A DNA stretch of 64,000 nucleotides, taken from Desmodesmus armatus (taxonomy: Eukaryota > Chlorophyta > Chlorophyceae > Sphaeropleales > Scenedesmaceae). The notes beneath the pieces were generated by a model. That model saw only the letters and a list, made by a program, of their open reading frames with translations, did no database searches and was not told the origin of the DNA. Shown here piece by piece: positions 1-10,073 of the stretch. Position 1 is the first letter of the stretch. Each line of letters starts with the position of its first letter. The DNA lies in contig VIIQ02000555.1 in the NCBI GenBank assembly GCA_007449985.2, positions 124,001-188,000 on the forward strand. The letters are read 5' to 3'. A program made the position numbers and the translations under genes.

Positions 1-1503
1 TCTTGCAGTCGATGTAGCCACAGGCAGCGGCCAAGCAGCGGTGCAACTGGCTCAGCATTTCAAGCAGGTGTGTGCAGCAAACGCACCTGCATTTCAGTAA
101 TTGTAGCAGTCAACGCATCGTTTCTCGAGAGTCAGTTACATACTTTTCTGCCAACCTGCTAACATCTTTGACTCTGGGTGACCGGCCAACAGGTCCTTGC
201 CACTGACGGGAACGAGCAGCAGCTATGCCACGCAACACCAGCCCCCAACGTGACTTACCAGCATGGTGACGCGCACAGCATTCCCCTGCAGGACAGCAGT
301 GTCGACCTGGTCACGGCAGCCTCAGCCCTGCACTGGTTTGAGCTGCCACAATTCTTTCAGGAGGTTAGACGTGTGCTGCAGCCACATGGCTGCCTGGCAG
401 CATGGGCGATACCCCTGGTGAGCAGCACAGACTGCATGGATCATACTTCTGTAGAGTTGACCCAGTGGTGGCTGCAGCCCTGACCAGATCGTTGCTGACA
501 AGTCTCTACACAGTACGCTTGCAGCAGGATGCGGCCAGTTCCCTGCAGACACTACTGTTGTGAAGTGTAAGTGTTGACACATGAGTTGTGTGTCATGGGC
601 TCAAGTGTTGCACATGGATGGATGAACTGTCGACTGATTCAGGGCTCTGCAATGCTCGAGGTGCCGGCTGCTCCTGCAGCTGCTGCCGGCTGCCAAGCCG
701 CCCTGCACTTCATCCATGAAGAGACACTGGGGGACTGCTGGGACAGGCGGAAGAGGCTGTGCGACGACATGTACAGAGGTACGGGGCAGCCAAAACTGGG
801 CTGAGGATTTCGATGTTTCCTTGTAAGCAATCATTTGTACATCAAGACTTCTTTGTCTGTTGCTTGACACACCAGTGATTCCTGTAACGCTAATTAGACC
901 TGGCATGTCCAAGAGACCTCTAGGCAGCATGCTTTGACATGAAGTTGTGCTTGGCTGTGCTGTGCAGAGGTGGCCCCCAGCCTACATGACTTCTCCACAG
1001 TGCTGATGCGGCGGCTCAGCATGCCTGCTGAGCTTACTGTGGACGCGCTGGTGGGCTACGCCTCAAGCTGGTCAGCATACAGCATATACAGGAAGCAGCA
1101 CCCTGACAAGCCAGACCCGTTGCTGGAGTACAGGGCACGGCTCACAAAGGCACTGGAGGAACAGGTGGGCATCATTCAATGCTGCAGCACCTTGCAAGCC
1201 GGGTGTGAGCAGCAGACACAGGCTGAGTGCCAGCAACTGAATGTACCAGATGACGTGGTTGTGCATCTTGGCAGTCAGCCAACTGCTCATCGGCTCCCAC
1301 ACAAGAAGGCATCCTTGCCGCTTGTACACGTTGCTGTGAGATGCTTGCTGTTGGTGACACTGGCATGCAGAGACAGGGTTGCCCTTCCCGTTCGTTTTGT
1401 GCTGTAGAGCCTTGATGGTGGTGATGCCGTGGTGGTGGCCCACATCCCCATCGTGTTCTTGCTGGCTCAGCACCCCAGGCCCCTCACGCAGGACGCTGAC
1501 TGA
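1..1503 (+). CDS. SAM-dependent methyltransferase (type 11), 3' part
   Basis: Partial gene cut by the left edge. Exons read as 1-67, 193-417, about 643 or 661-778, 968-1164 and 1408-1503 (TGA); apart from the uncertain third-exon start, the splice phases agree. The first exon encodes a class I motif I (VATGSGQAAVQL). Exon 2 carries motif II/III features (LATDGN, GDAHSIPLQDSSVDLVTAASALHWF) and motif post-III (VRRVLQPHG). This is the layout of the small soluble Rossmann methyltransferases related to trans-aconitate methyltransferase and Methyltransf_11. The C-terminal half (ETLGDCWDRRKRL, then VGYASSWSAYSIYRKQ) matches the substrate-side helices of that group. The substrate cannot be told from sequence. 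No targeting signal can be judged because the N-terminus is outside the window. Confidence 0.8.
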
Positions 1504-2097
1504 GGCCGGGAGATAGGGCACACTGTAACACCTGTGCCCTGACTTATTTCAGCAAAACTTGTTTCAGCAAGGGGTGTTTCTAGGGCCAGTCTGCTGATGC
1601 TCAGCTAGGCTGCTCTGTGTTGATGTGGCAGTGGTTGCACCTGTCTCAACTGCCGAATGTTTGTAAGAGCTTGTGTCACAAAGATGGCTGCCTTGCTCAA
1701 GATGCAAGAACGAACATCCAGAGCTTATATGTACAGCTCTGCCAACAGGAATCAGAGTGCCACAACCACATACCACTCAATAGCTGAACAGGCGAAAGAG
1801 GGGCCAACCGGCTGTTCATGCAAAGACACACGCTCCATGAATAGTGTCCGCCTGTATGTGTGAGATGTTGTCCACCGCACATCAGCTAACTATCCCTGCA
1901 AGCCGTGCGGCCCTTCTGGTCAGATATAAGAAGCATCTAGATGTGTTGCACACAACAGCCTGGCCTTGAGCTGCTGCAGGGCACCTACTGACACCCCTGC
2001 TGCTGCGCAAGGCCTTCAAGTGACAGTGAGGGTTGGCTGTTGTCACGTTAACGGGTGACTTTGCATCACCCGCGCCAACCACCCCTCCCCAGCACCT
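1504..2097. other. convergent intergenic region
   Basis: About 590 bp between the convergent 3' ends of the methyltransferase and the coiled-coil gene. It should hold both 3' UTRs. I see no convincing coding segment, RNA gene or long repeat. Confidence 0.5.
1524..1528 (+). terminator. putative TGTAA polyadenylation signal
   Basis: TGTAA lies 21 nt after the methyltransferase stop. TGTAA is the usual poly(A) signal of chlorophycean algae. It is a five-base motif, so the call rests on position. Confidence 0.45.
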
Positions 2098-5000
2098 TCA
2101 CGCCTTGCCCGCCACATCACGCATGCCGCTGGCTGTTGTGTCTGCATTCGACATGGTGGGCTGAGCAGCTGCTGCTCCCAGTGCTCCTGCCGTTGCTGCT
2201 GAGTGAGGAGCATCCCTGGGCTCCCACGTGCGTGCGTTGGCAGCCACAAAGGCACGCAGGTCGCGTGTCAGGCTGGCAAACTCAGGCAGCTTGCCCAGCA
2301 CTGCACTGTTCTTGTCAAGCACATGGCTGATGAAGCGGACCTGCGGCACCATCACAGCAGCAGGCCAACAACGGTCCACAGTGAGGCCTGCATGCTGCAT
2401 GCCACACAGCAGTACACTGGCCAGCTCCATTGTGTACAGGTCAACCTGCTCCTGCCTAGGTTGTTGCCCATGCAGCCTGCACCCAGACTTGAGCAAAACA
2501 AGACATTATCACCTGATTAACGCCACGGGTACGGCCTATCCCCCAGTCACAAGACCACTGGGGCTGCAAATGCTACCCGTCCACACTGCTCCCTACCTGC
2601 CGGAACATCTTTGTGCTGTATTCACTGACGTCGTTCAGCTCTGCCTCTGCTCGCAGCAGGTTGCGTGCTGCTGCGTCCCGCTCTGCCGCCAGCACTGCCG
2701 CCTGCTCATGTGCCTGCTGCAGCCTGTCGTCGCTGTCAGCCAAGGCACCCTCCAGCTGCTCCACACGAGCCTGGCACTGCAGCAGCTGCACAGACGCAAC
2801 ATGTGTGCAACACGCAAGCGCTGTAAGCATGAGGTAGTCACAAAACAGTTCTGGACCTTATGGCATTGAGTTTCAATTGCCCTGGTGCTACTACAAACGG
2901 GCCCGACTGCTGCAACAAGCTGTTGCACAGGTGGCCAGCACAGAAAGAGAGCTGCTGCATGCACAAGAAGGCCACTGAAACCTACTGATGCTACACTGTA
3001 CCTGCTCCTTGGTTGCCTCCAGCTGCTGCTCCAGCTCTACCACCTGGGCCAGAGCATCAGCAGCACTGCCTTCACCAGCAATGGCTCTGCTGCGGACCTG
3101 CACAACCAGCACACACACGAAAGCATCGCACCACTATGTTGTGCTTTGGCCGTGTTATGCTCGAACACAGCAAAAATCAGCTCCCAGCGGTCAAGCTGTC
3201 AGCCTCACTGCCAGGCAGGTCCTGTCAGCTGGGCTGAGCACGTGCAGATGTGTTGCAGCACAGCAATTTGCAGGCAGATCACAAATGCCAAAACACCAGT
3301 GGTGCAAGGCGGTCTGACCTGCTCAAGCTCCTGCTGCAGTGCTGCTTCCTTCTCCAACAGAGTCAGGCGCTCCTGCTCAGCAAAGTCAAGCAGCTCACAC
3401 AGCTGACGTGCCTGCAGCACACACAGCACACAGCACACACACCAGTCTCGTCATCCTCACTGCCGATGCTTTCTTACAGACAAGGTAACTTCTTACTTAC
3501 GGTGGTGAGCAGCATACCGTGTACACAGACAGCAAGGAGGAATGCAGCTCATAGATAAGAGGAAAGGATACACATCAGCATGTTGGTGGCCAGGCTGGCT
3601 GGCCCCTGGCAAAAGCCTGTGTGTGGGACCCACCTCCAGCTGCACGATGCGCCTCAGCTTTTTGACCTGCGCCTCGTGGTTGCGTGCGAATGTGGTTGCC
3701 CTGCAGGACCACAACAGTAGGGTACAGATCAGAACACGGGTGAGTACCAGCCCCATAATGCTGGTGCCCATCACCGTTGGGTTCGCTTCAGTGCTGGGCG
3801 TGCTGAGGGGACGATACAATGCAGCACATCATCGTTAACTGCTGCTGCAAGTAGTGTGGTGTGCCAAGCCTTTGCATGCAGCAATCAGCATGCCGGCATG
3901 AGTGTGCCATGCTGGTGGGCCCACCTGTCAGCCTCCTCCTGCAGTGCACGTGCTGCTGTCCTGCAGCGCTCTGGCGTCTGTGCTGCTGCACCCCTGGCCT
4001 GCTGCAAGTCTGCTGTCAAGCTAGATGCTTGAGCCTGCAACGCACACAAGTCATCTGTCAGCAAAGCATCCGCAGGGGCTTTCGGTGCTGGCAGATCACT
4101 ACCCGTAACCTAGCTGATCCATTACACGTCTACCATCAACTGCTGCAACCTGGCATGTAGAACGTAAGCAGCTGGCCAAGGGAGAGGATGAGGGGTGGTC
4201 AAGCAGGCATGTCAAGCATGCTTATCCCGGGAGGCAGGTTGCCAGCCTTCAGTGTGTGTGCCATCAGCTGCTGCTTTGCCAACACTCTCACCTGCAGGCT
4301 ATCAATGGTAGTCAGCTGGTCCTTCACCTTGCGCTCGCTAAAGGCAAGTGCACCCTCCAGCTGTAAGGCATCACAGAAGCATTCAGTTGGCAGGTGCAGT
4401 CCCGCCAGGCATGTGCAACTACATGCATCGTCATGGTTCGTTTGCAGCAGTCTACCGCACCTGTGCAATTGTGCCCTTGTACTTGCCCTGCTGCAGCGCC
4501 ATGTCCTGGCGGTCTGCTTCTATGCGCTGCTTCTCAGCCAACAGGGCTGACAGCTGCTGCTGCAACTCATCAACAGCTTCGCTGGTGCTGCTGTTGCTCT
4601 GGCTGCTTGGACTGCTGGCTCTGCAGTCCTGCAGGTCAGCGTTGCTGCTGCAGGCATGCTGCGTGTCACACGGCTGCTGGACCGGTGGCTGTGGATGATT
4701 TCGCTGCTTGCTATTTGGGACAAGCTGCACCAACAGGTCTGAGACACTGTCCAAGTCTGCTATACCGCTGCAAAGCTGTTGCAGCTGCTGCTGCAAGGTC
4801 TTGCTGCTGTCCACAGGCTCAGCTTCTTGCTGCCGTTGCTGATGCGTCTGCATCACATACAGCTGATGATTTGGCTCTGACGCTGCAGGGTTTGCACCAC
4901 ACACATGCTCTGGTAGCTGCTGCTGCACCTCCTGCTGCTGTTGCTGCAGGTCTTCTGCTGCTCCTGCTGAGCCAGGTGCTAGTGCTGCCATTTCAGAAGT

Positions 5001-5291
5001 ACGGCAACGTGATGATGCTATGTGCTCATTCAGCTGCACTTACAGCAGCTCTGCAACGATTGCCAGGACAGACTGCTTTCCGATGTTGTGTGATGTGGAT
5101 AATGGCATGGCCTCCTCCCGCAAACTGGCAACCTGGAAGGAGCTATCACAAGTGCGTCCGGCACTGCAGGCCCTCCTCGCTGTGCAGCTTGAGCTGGTAT
5201 TTCAAATACACAACGGTTTCGATGAGTGAGATGGCCGTTTTGGCAGAGGCAGCCCCAGCGAGGCTGCCTCGCCACGCTCTATTTGCGCCAT
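2098..5291 (-). CDS. coiled-coil protein of unknown function (5' end disrupted)
   Basis: Minus-strand gene. Exons 2098-2445, 2597-2785, 3002-3097, 3319-3411, 3634-3700, 3925-4034, 4292-4360 and 4461-4991 join with matching phases into 500 codons from an ATG at 4991 to TGA at 2098. Most exons encode heptad-like Glu/Gln/Leu/Ala-rich helix (for example VVELEQQLEATKEQ, RVEQLEGALADSDDRLQQAH, LEKEAALQQELEQ), so a long coiled coil is likely. The N-terminal part is Gln/Ser-rich. The last exon is different: a compact region with LYTMELASVLLCGMQHAGL and FISHVLDKNSAVLGKLPEFA, probably a small globular domain. Coding-like sequence continues upstream to an ATG at 5291 but is broken by frame changes and an in-frame TAA, so the true start is uncertain. 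I do not recognise the family; a cytoskeletal or centrosomal role would be a guess. Confidence 0.65.
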
Positions 5292-5533
5292 CACGTCTCA
5301 AAGTTTACTGCTAGATGTACAGCGCATGAGCACTATCAGTTGCGCAGGTGACCATACACTGGCAAGGGTGCAGAGGTTGCATGCCACAGCATGTTGATTT
5401 TTGAGAGTGTTCGGAAGTAATCAGAAGACCATTCTCAGGTAGAAATACTGAATGCCTCCTCGAGCAACCAGGTTCAATGCACCTGGCAAACTGCAACACG
5501 GGTACGCTCTGCGAGCGCTCACAGCACAGCACG

Positions 5534-6940
5534 TCAAGTGGCCCCAGCCAGCCAAGCCGCATACCCCTGCCATCTGCTAGTAAACTTGCCGGCAGGCATC
5601 AGCACTACCCCTAACAGCAGCTCCACCCCAGCTTCCTCTGCCTTACACTCGGCCAGGTACTTCGCCTGAGCGAGACCCTCAGTGCTGGCAGACAGCAGCG
5701 CTGCTAAGTCTGCATCTCCTGCATGAGCCAGCTGCTCGTGCCATTGCTGCACCTTGCGTGTGATGCCCTGCAGCATGACCACCTTCACCTGCACCTCGGC
5801 AAGAGTCACACGCGTACCCAGCCGCAACAACAGCCGGGCGGCTAGCTGGCTGATATTAGGTGGGATGCTGCTGCTACTGCTACTGCTACTGCTACTGCTG
5901 CTGCTGTGGGTGGGGCTGTCCTGACTGCCAGCATCCCTCCTGCTGCTGCTGCCGCCCACTGCTTGGCCCACCGTGGCGTGCAGCCCTGGCTGCCGCTGCA
6001 GTGCTGGCTGCTGCAGCGACAGCAGCAGAGCCTGCAGTCCCTCCATCTGCTGCATGAGCCTGCCAGGGCTCATCAGCAGCAGCCCTGACAGCCCCTTGAG
6101 CTGCTGCTGATCCAGCTGTGCCAGCAGCTGCCCACAGGGGCTGCCCTCTGCCTGTGCCACAGCAAACAGCCTGGACCGCAGCACTGCTGGGCTCATGTTT
6201 AGCAGTGCAGGGTGGTGCTGGGCCAGCTGGGCAGCAATGTAGGTTGACGTGTCAAGCCCGGTGCTGAGATCCTGCAGCCGTGATGAGATCTGCTGCACGG
6301 GCATTGCCAGGAGCTGCAGGAAGCTGGCCGGGCCTGTTGCTGCTGCTGAGGTGACCGCCCGCAGCTCTGAGGGCGACCAGTGCATCACCTCGCAAACCTG
6401 GGCTATGTGCTGATGCAGCTGCGCAGGCGGCATGGCCAGCAGCTGGGAATGAGGGCTGAGCAGGAAGGCTGTTTGCTGTGACGTCCTGCCGAGCAACTGG
6501 GACAGCTGCTGCAGGACTTGAACTGCCTCATGAGGCTGACGCAGCAGGCACGGGCGCTGCTCAATTATGCTGACGACAGTTTTTGGGTTGACGTGCAGGG
6601 CTTCGCACAGCGCCTGGAGGGTCAGCTGCAAGGTTTCTGGCTGGTAGTCCAGGATGCTGGGCTCCTTGTGTATCAGCGTTTGAAACCGCCAAGATGGGAG
6701 AGACAGGGCTGCCTGCAGCTGCTGAGGCCGCTGTTCATCGTACCAGTACTGCTGCTGCTGGTGCAGGCTGTTGTGACGCTGTAGGACCGCACGGGGCCTG
6801 GAAGATTGACTGATGCGGCGGCAGTCAGCAGGCACCCTTGGATTCAAACTGTGGTGGCACCCAACAGCAGTGACCCATGGGTTAGAAAGCAGTCCTGCTG
6901 CATTTGTGCAGGAGCGCTCAGGCATCGATATCCGGCGCAT
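5534..6940 (-). CDS. mTERF-like helical-repeat protein, probably organellar
   Basis: Single-exon gene of 468 codons from ATG at 6940 to TGA at 5534; an upstream in-frame GTG at 6991 is not a likely start. The first 60 residues are rich in Arg/Ser/Asn with few acids (MRRISMPERSCTNAAG), compatible with an organelle transit peptide. Residues about 80-290 form roughly 30-residue helical repeats with the spaced Pro-x-Leu-Leu pattern of mTERF proteins (EPSILDYQPETL, QRPCLLRQPHEAV, HHPALLNMSPAVL). Such proteins bind organellar nucleic acids and act in transcription or RNA maturation. A polyserine tract (about residues 360-375) comes from a (CTG/CTA)n run near 5867-5906. It is intronless in an intron-rich neighbourhood. 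Another alpha-solenoid family remains possible. Confidence 0.6.
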   Translation of the reverse strand: MRRISMPERSCTNAAGLLSNPWVTAVGCHHSLNPRVPADCRRISQSSRPRAVLQRHNSLHQQQQYWYDEQRPQQLQAALSLPSWRFQTLIHKEPSILDYQPETLQLTLQALCEALHVNPKTVVSIIEQRPCLLRQPHEAVQVLQQLSQLLGRTSQQTAFLLSPHSQLLAMPPAQLHQHIAQVCEVMHWSPSELRAVTSAAATGPASFLQLLAMPVQQISSRLQDLSTGLDTSTYIAAQLAQHHPALLNMSPAVLRSRLFAVAQAEGSPCGQLLAQLDQQQLKGLSGLLLMSPGRLMQQMEGLQALLLSLQQPALQRQPGLHATVGQAVGGSSSRRDAGSQDSPTHSSSSSSSSSSSSSIPPNISQLAARLLLRLGTRVTLAEVQVKVVMLQGITRKVQQWHEQLAHAGDADLAALLSASTEGLAQAKYLAECKAEEAGVELLLGVVLMPAGKFTSRWQGYAAWLAGAT

Positions 6941-7274
6941 GATGAACTTACGTTGATTATCGTCTACAACAAAGCGACATGTAGCAACCACTATGAAGCC
7001 TGAAAGTTACCGGACAGGTGCAGTTGACACACCCCAGATCGAGGTCCGTGGTTCAAGCAGGATGTAAACACTTTGATGTTTGGTGCTGCACAATTTGCGA
7101 CCGTTTTTTCCGTAGCATCAGTGTGGCATCAGACTAGGCGTTGTCACTGCTTGATCTGTTGGCAGATTTTCTTCCTCTGCCCTAGGTTGCTGTTTTGGAC
7201 CTTGTGAGGACATCGACGTGGTTTTGTGGTCTGACAAGACTGTTTCAGAGTCGCAAGGCACCCTCAGGTGCTGG
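6941..7274. promoter_or_regulatory. divergent promoter region (mTERF-like / carrier)
   Basis: 334 bp separate the start codons of two divergently transcribed genes, so both 5' UTRs and core promoters must fit here. No TATA box or other motif stands out. Confidence 0.4.
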
Positions 7275-9879
7275 ATGCGTCTTACACTTCTGCAACAGCC
7301 ATCAGTGAAGGTCGGCGCAGGCATAGCAGCTGTTGCAGTCGTTGCTCATAACAAGGACAGCCTACTTCAGTTCAGGTATGTGATCGCAGCCTACATGCAT
7401 GCATGCATTTGGTCAGTCGGCCTGGTGTGTGGCCCTAGCCCTGGTTGCGCACTCATGGGTGCATTGTGTTCCTGGCTTGGGTTCGGGAGACATTGGCTTG
7501 TAAAGTGTTCAGTGCTGGTCTATGTTGCTGTGGCACTTGTTGTCTTTGAGTGCTTATAACACGGCGCTCTTTGCATGCAGGCCAAAGCTGCACAGCACAG
7601 TGATTGAGGCAATCAGCGGAGCTGCTGGAGAGGTTGCTCAGGTGTGCAGCCTCCTCTAACCAGTGCATGTCAGACCAGAGCCAGTAACCTCCACTTAACT
7701 GGCACTACACCAGCCACATGTCTTACAAAAGGTCCATGGACTGGCACCATGGGTTCCTTGCAACAGCTGCAACTGCACAGCGTTGTCACTTGACCATCCC
7801 ATTGCGTTGACTCACTCCTCACACTCCTTTCCCCGGCCCCCTGCCTCTTTCCTGCCACACACGCACACACACACCCCGCCGTCCCACGTCAACACTGTCT
7901 GTGCAGATAGCTGCGCTGTATCCCCTAGACACCATCAAGGTCAGGTGCCAAGCAGCAGGCATCGGCGGCTTGCAGGCCTTTGCAGACCTGCAGGCGCTGC
8001 ACAAGGGCAACCCAGCAGCGCTGCTGGCAGCTCTGTATGCAGGCGCCCTGCCAGCAACACTGCTGTCGATCCTGGTGGGGTCCGTGCACTACTGCACCTT
8101 CTGCACCACACACAGAGTGCTGAGCAGGGTACATGCAGCCAGCGGGGCAGGCAGCACGCAGCAGCAGGGGACAGCAGCAGCAGCAGCAACAGCAGCAGGG
8201 GATAACGGGCCGCTGCAGCATGTGATTGTGTCACATGGTACCACGGGGACACACTTTGTCGCCCTGGAGGAGCCAGACACTGACACGGAGGAGAAGCAGC
8301 AGCAGCACCAGCAGGGGCTGGAATCACAGCTGCAGCAGCAGCAAGCAGCAGCTAGCGACAGCAGGGCGCATGCCGCAGGGGGTGATGCTGCCGCGGGTGT
8401 TTCGAGCAGTGAGCCTGAGAGTGTGCAGATAGCCAAGGGCAGCATAGCTGTCAACATGGGTGCTGCGGTCATAACAGCGGCCCTGACAGCTCTGGTGGAG
8501 AGCCCCTTGGAGCTGTACAGACACAACAGCCAGGCGGGACACATACAGGGAAACTTTCTGACAGCAATGTATAGGGTACGTCCAGGGCGGGGGGGCTCAA
8601 GGGGGGGCAGGGTCAGGGCTGGGACTGTTTTGAGCAGCAGCTGCGGAACTGCGTTGATGAATGAGAGTCATTGACAGGTTGGTAGTGCACTTGCAAGGAT
8701 GGTGCTGGCATTGGACACAGAGTATTGTTGGGTGAGCTGACGTGACACTGTCCAGTGTCACTGTGGCATCACCACCACAGGGATGTCGAGCCTGGCACTG
8801 ATGTCTAGCTTGCATTGGCTGGAGCTGCTTTGTCAGCAAGTTACCTTGGCTGCTGCTGCTGCTGCGGTGTGGTTGCTGGTTGTTTCCCTGCAGGCTGTGC
8901 GCAAGTCAGGGCCCCGCTCCTTGTACTATGGACTCATTCCTTACTGCTTTGAGAGTTGGCCGTACGACATCAGCGAAGTGAGTGGCACTCTATCTTGGCA
9001 GGGGTGTCATGACCATACAGCACCAGTAGCACCACTCGCGGCACTGCCAGTCTTACGGCTATCTCTCGTTTGCTGAAGGATGGTCAGCGGTGGTGAGGGT
9101 GTTACTGTCAATTTAGCACCTACTGTCAAGATATAGCGCCTTCTAACGCCGTCTCCATTGTGTGCACTGCTGCTGTGTGCTCGTGTAGCTGATTGTGATG
9201 GCAAGCTTCAAGGACCTGCGGCAGCACCACCCCGCAGTGAGGCAGCTGTCGTCAACAGCATTTGACTTGACATCGGGGGCGATTGCGGGGGCTGCTGCAG
9301 TGCTGGTCAGCATGCCCTTCGACGTCATCAAGACGTATATACAGACACATGGGGCAGTGGGGCCCGCAGCTGCAGCAGCAGCCAGCAGCAGCAGCTGTAA
9401 TGGGATTGCAGGGAGTGCTGGTCAGTTTTGGGCTACAGGCAGGACCCTGCTGGCTAGAGGCGGCCCTGGTGCCCTGTTTGTGGGCCTGGGCCCTCGCCTT
9501 GCACACCAAGTGCCAGGTGAGCTTGTGTGCTAGATGTTGAGGACAAGGCCTGTACTAGCCAGCAGGCCATGCAAGTCTTTGATCATACCCCTGCGCCTTG
9601 CAACCCAGCAAGGCTGGAGCGGTGCATGCCAATGTTCATGTTGCAGATCAAGCAATGTGGCAGCAATGCAGGCTGGGCTTGATAGTGCCTGGCGAATGCA
9701 ATAGTGGGGCTGCAAGAGCCACGGTAGTGCAGGACAGACGTCACATCTTGGCTTTGAGTGCTGATAGGGGTTTGCTGAAGTGCTCTTCTCTACTGTCTTG
9801 TGTGTGTGCAGGTGCAATGATCTGCTGGTTCGTCATTAACAGCTGCCACCGCACCCTCACAGAGCACTGTGCCCGGTAG
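7275..9879 (+). CDS. mitochondrial carrier family (SLC25) transporter
   Basis: Exons 7275-7375, 7581-7641, 7907-8575, 8894-8977, 9189-9516 and 9812-9879 (TAG) give 436 residues with all phases consistent. The three tandem carrier repeats are visible through their Px[D/E]xx[K/R] signatures: ALYPLDTIKVRCQ in repeat 1, VESPLELYRHNSQ in repeat 2 and MPFDVIKTYIQTH in repeat 3. Repeat 1 opens with the typical EAISGAAGEVAQ helix and repeat 3 with FDLTSGAIAGAAAVLV. Such proteins have six membrane helices and exchange metabolites across the inner mitochondrial or plastid envelope membrane. The substrate cannot be assigned. It is longer than the usual 300 residues because of a Gln/Ala/Ser-rich loop of over 100 residues between repeats 1 and 2 and a short Ala/Ser insert after helix 5. 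The short N-terminus depends on the ATG chosen at 7275. Confidence 0.85.
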
Positions 9880-10073
9880 CAGCCTACGGCAACAAGTGAA
9901 AGCAGTGTTTGAATGACGTGACCTTGTTTGAGTGACTTTGACCCCCTGTGTCGGCCATGAGACTGGTGTGGCCATCTTTGTATGTTGGTTTGTCGTAACA
10001 TCTTACATGTGTGCCTGAAAAGCAACGACAGCAGTCAGGCTAACCTGAGCGATCTGTTTGGGGGAAGGAAGCC

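Noticed and set aside
5037..5039. In-frame TAA flanked by coiled-coil coding sequence, suggesting TAA could encode Gln as in some ulvophyte algae
   Set aside because: TAA ends the MDH and periplasmic-binding-like genes and TAG ends the ATPase, MFS, SRPK, TGD1, RRF and carrier genes, so the standard code applies.
4394..5314. 306-codon Cys/Ala/Leu-rich plus-strand open frame
   Set aside because: Shadow of the Gln-rich CAG-repeat exon of the minus-strand coiled-coil gene.
7040..7062. GGTTCAAGC resembling a tRNA B box
   Set aside because: No A box or cloverleaf could be drawn around it; the similar CTCAAACCT near 45308 also fails.
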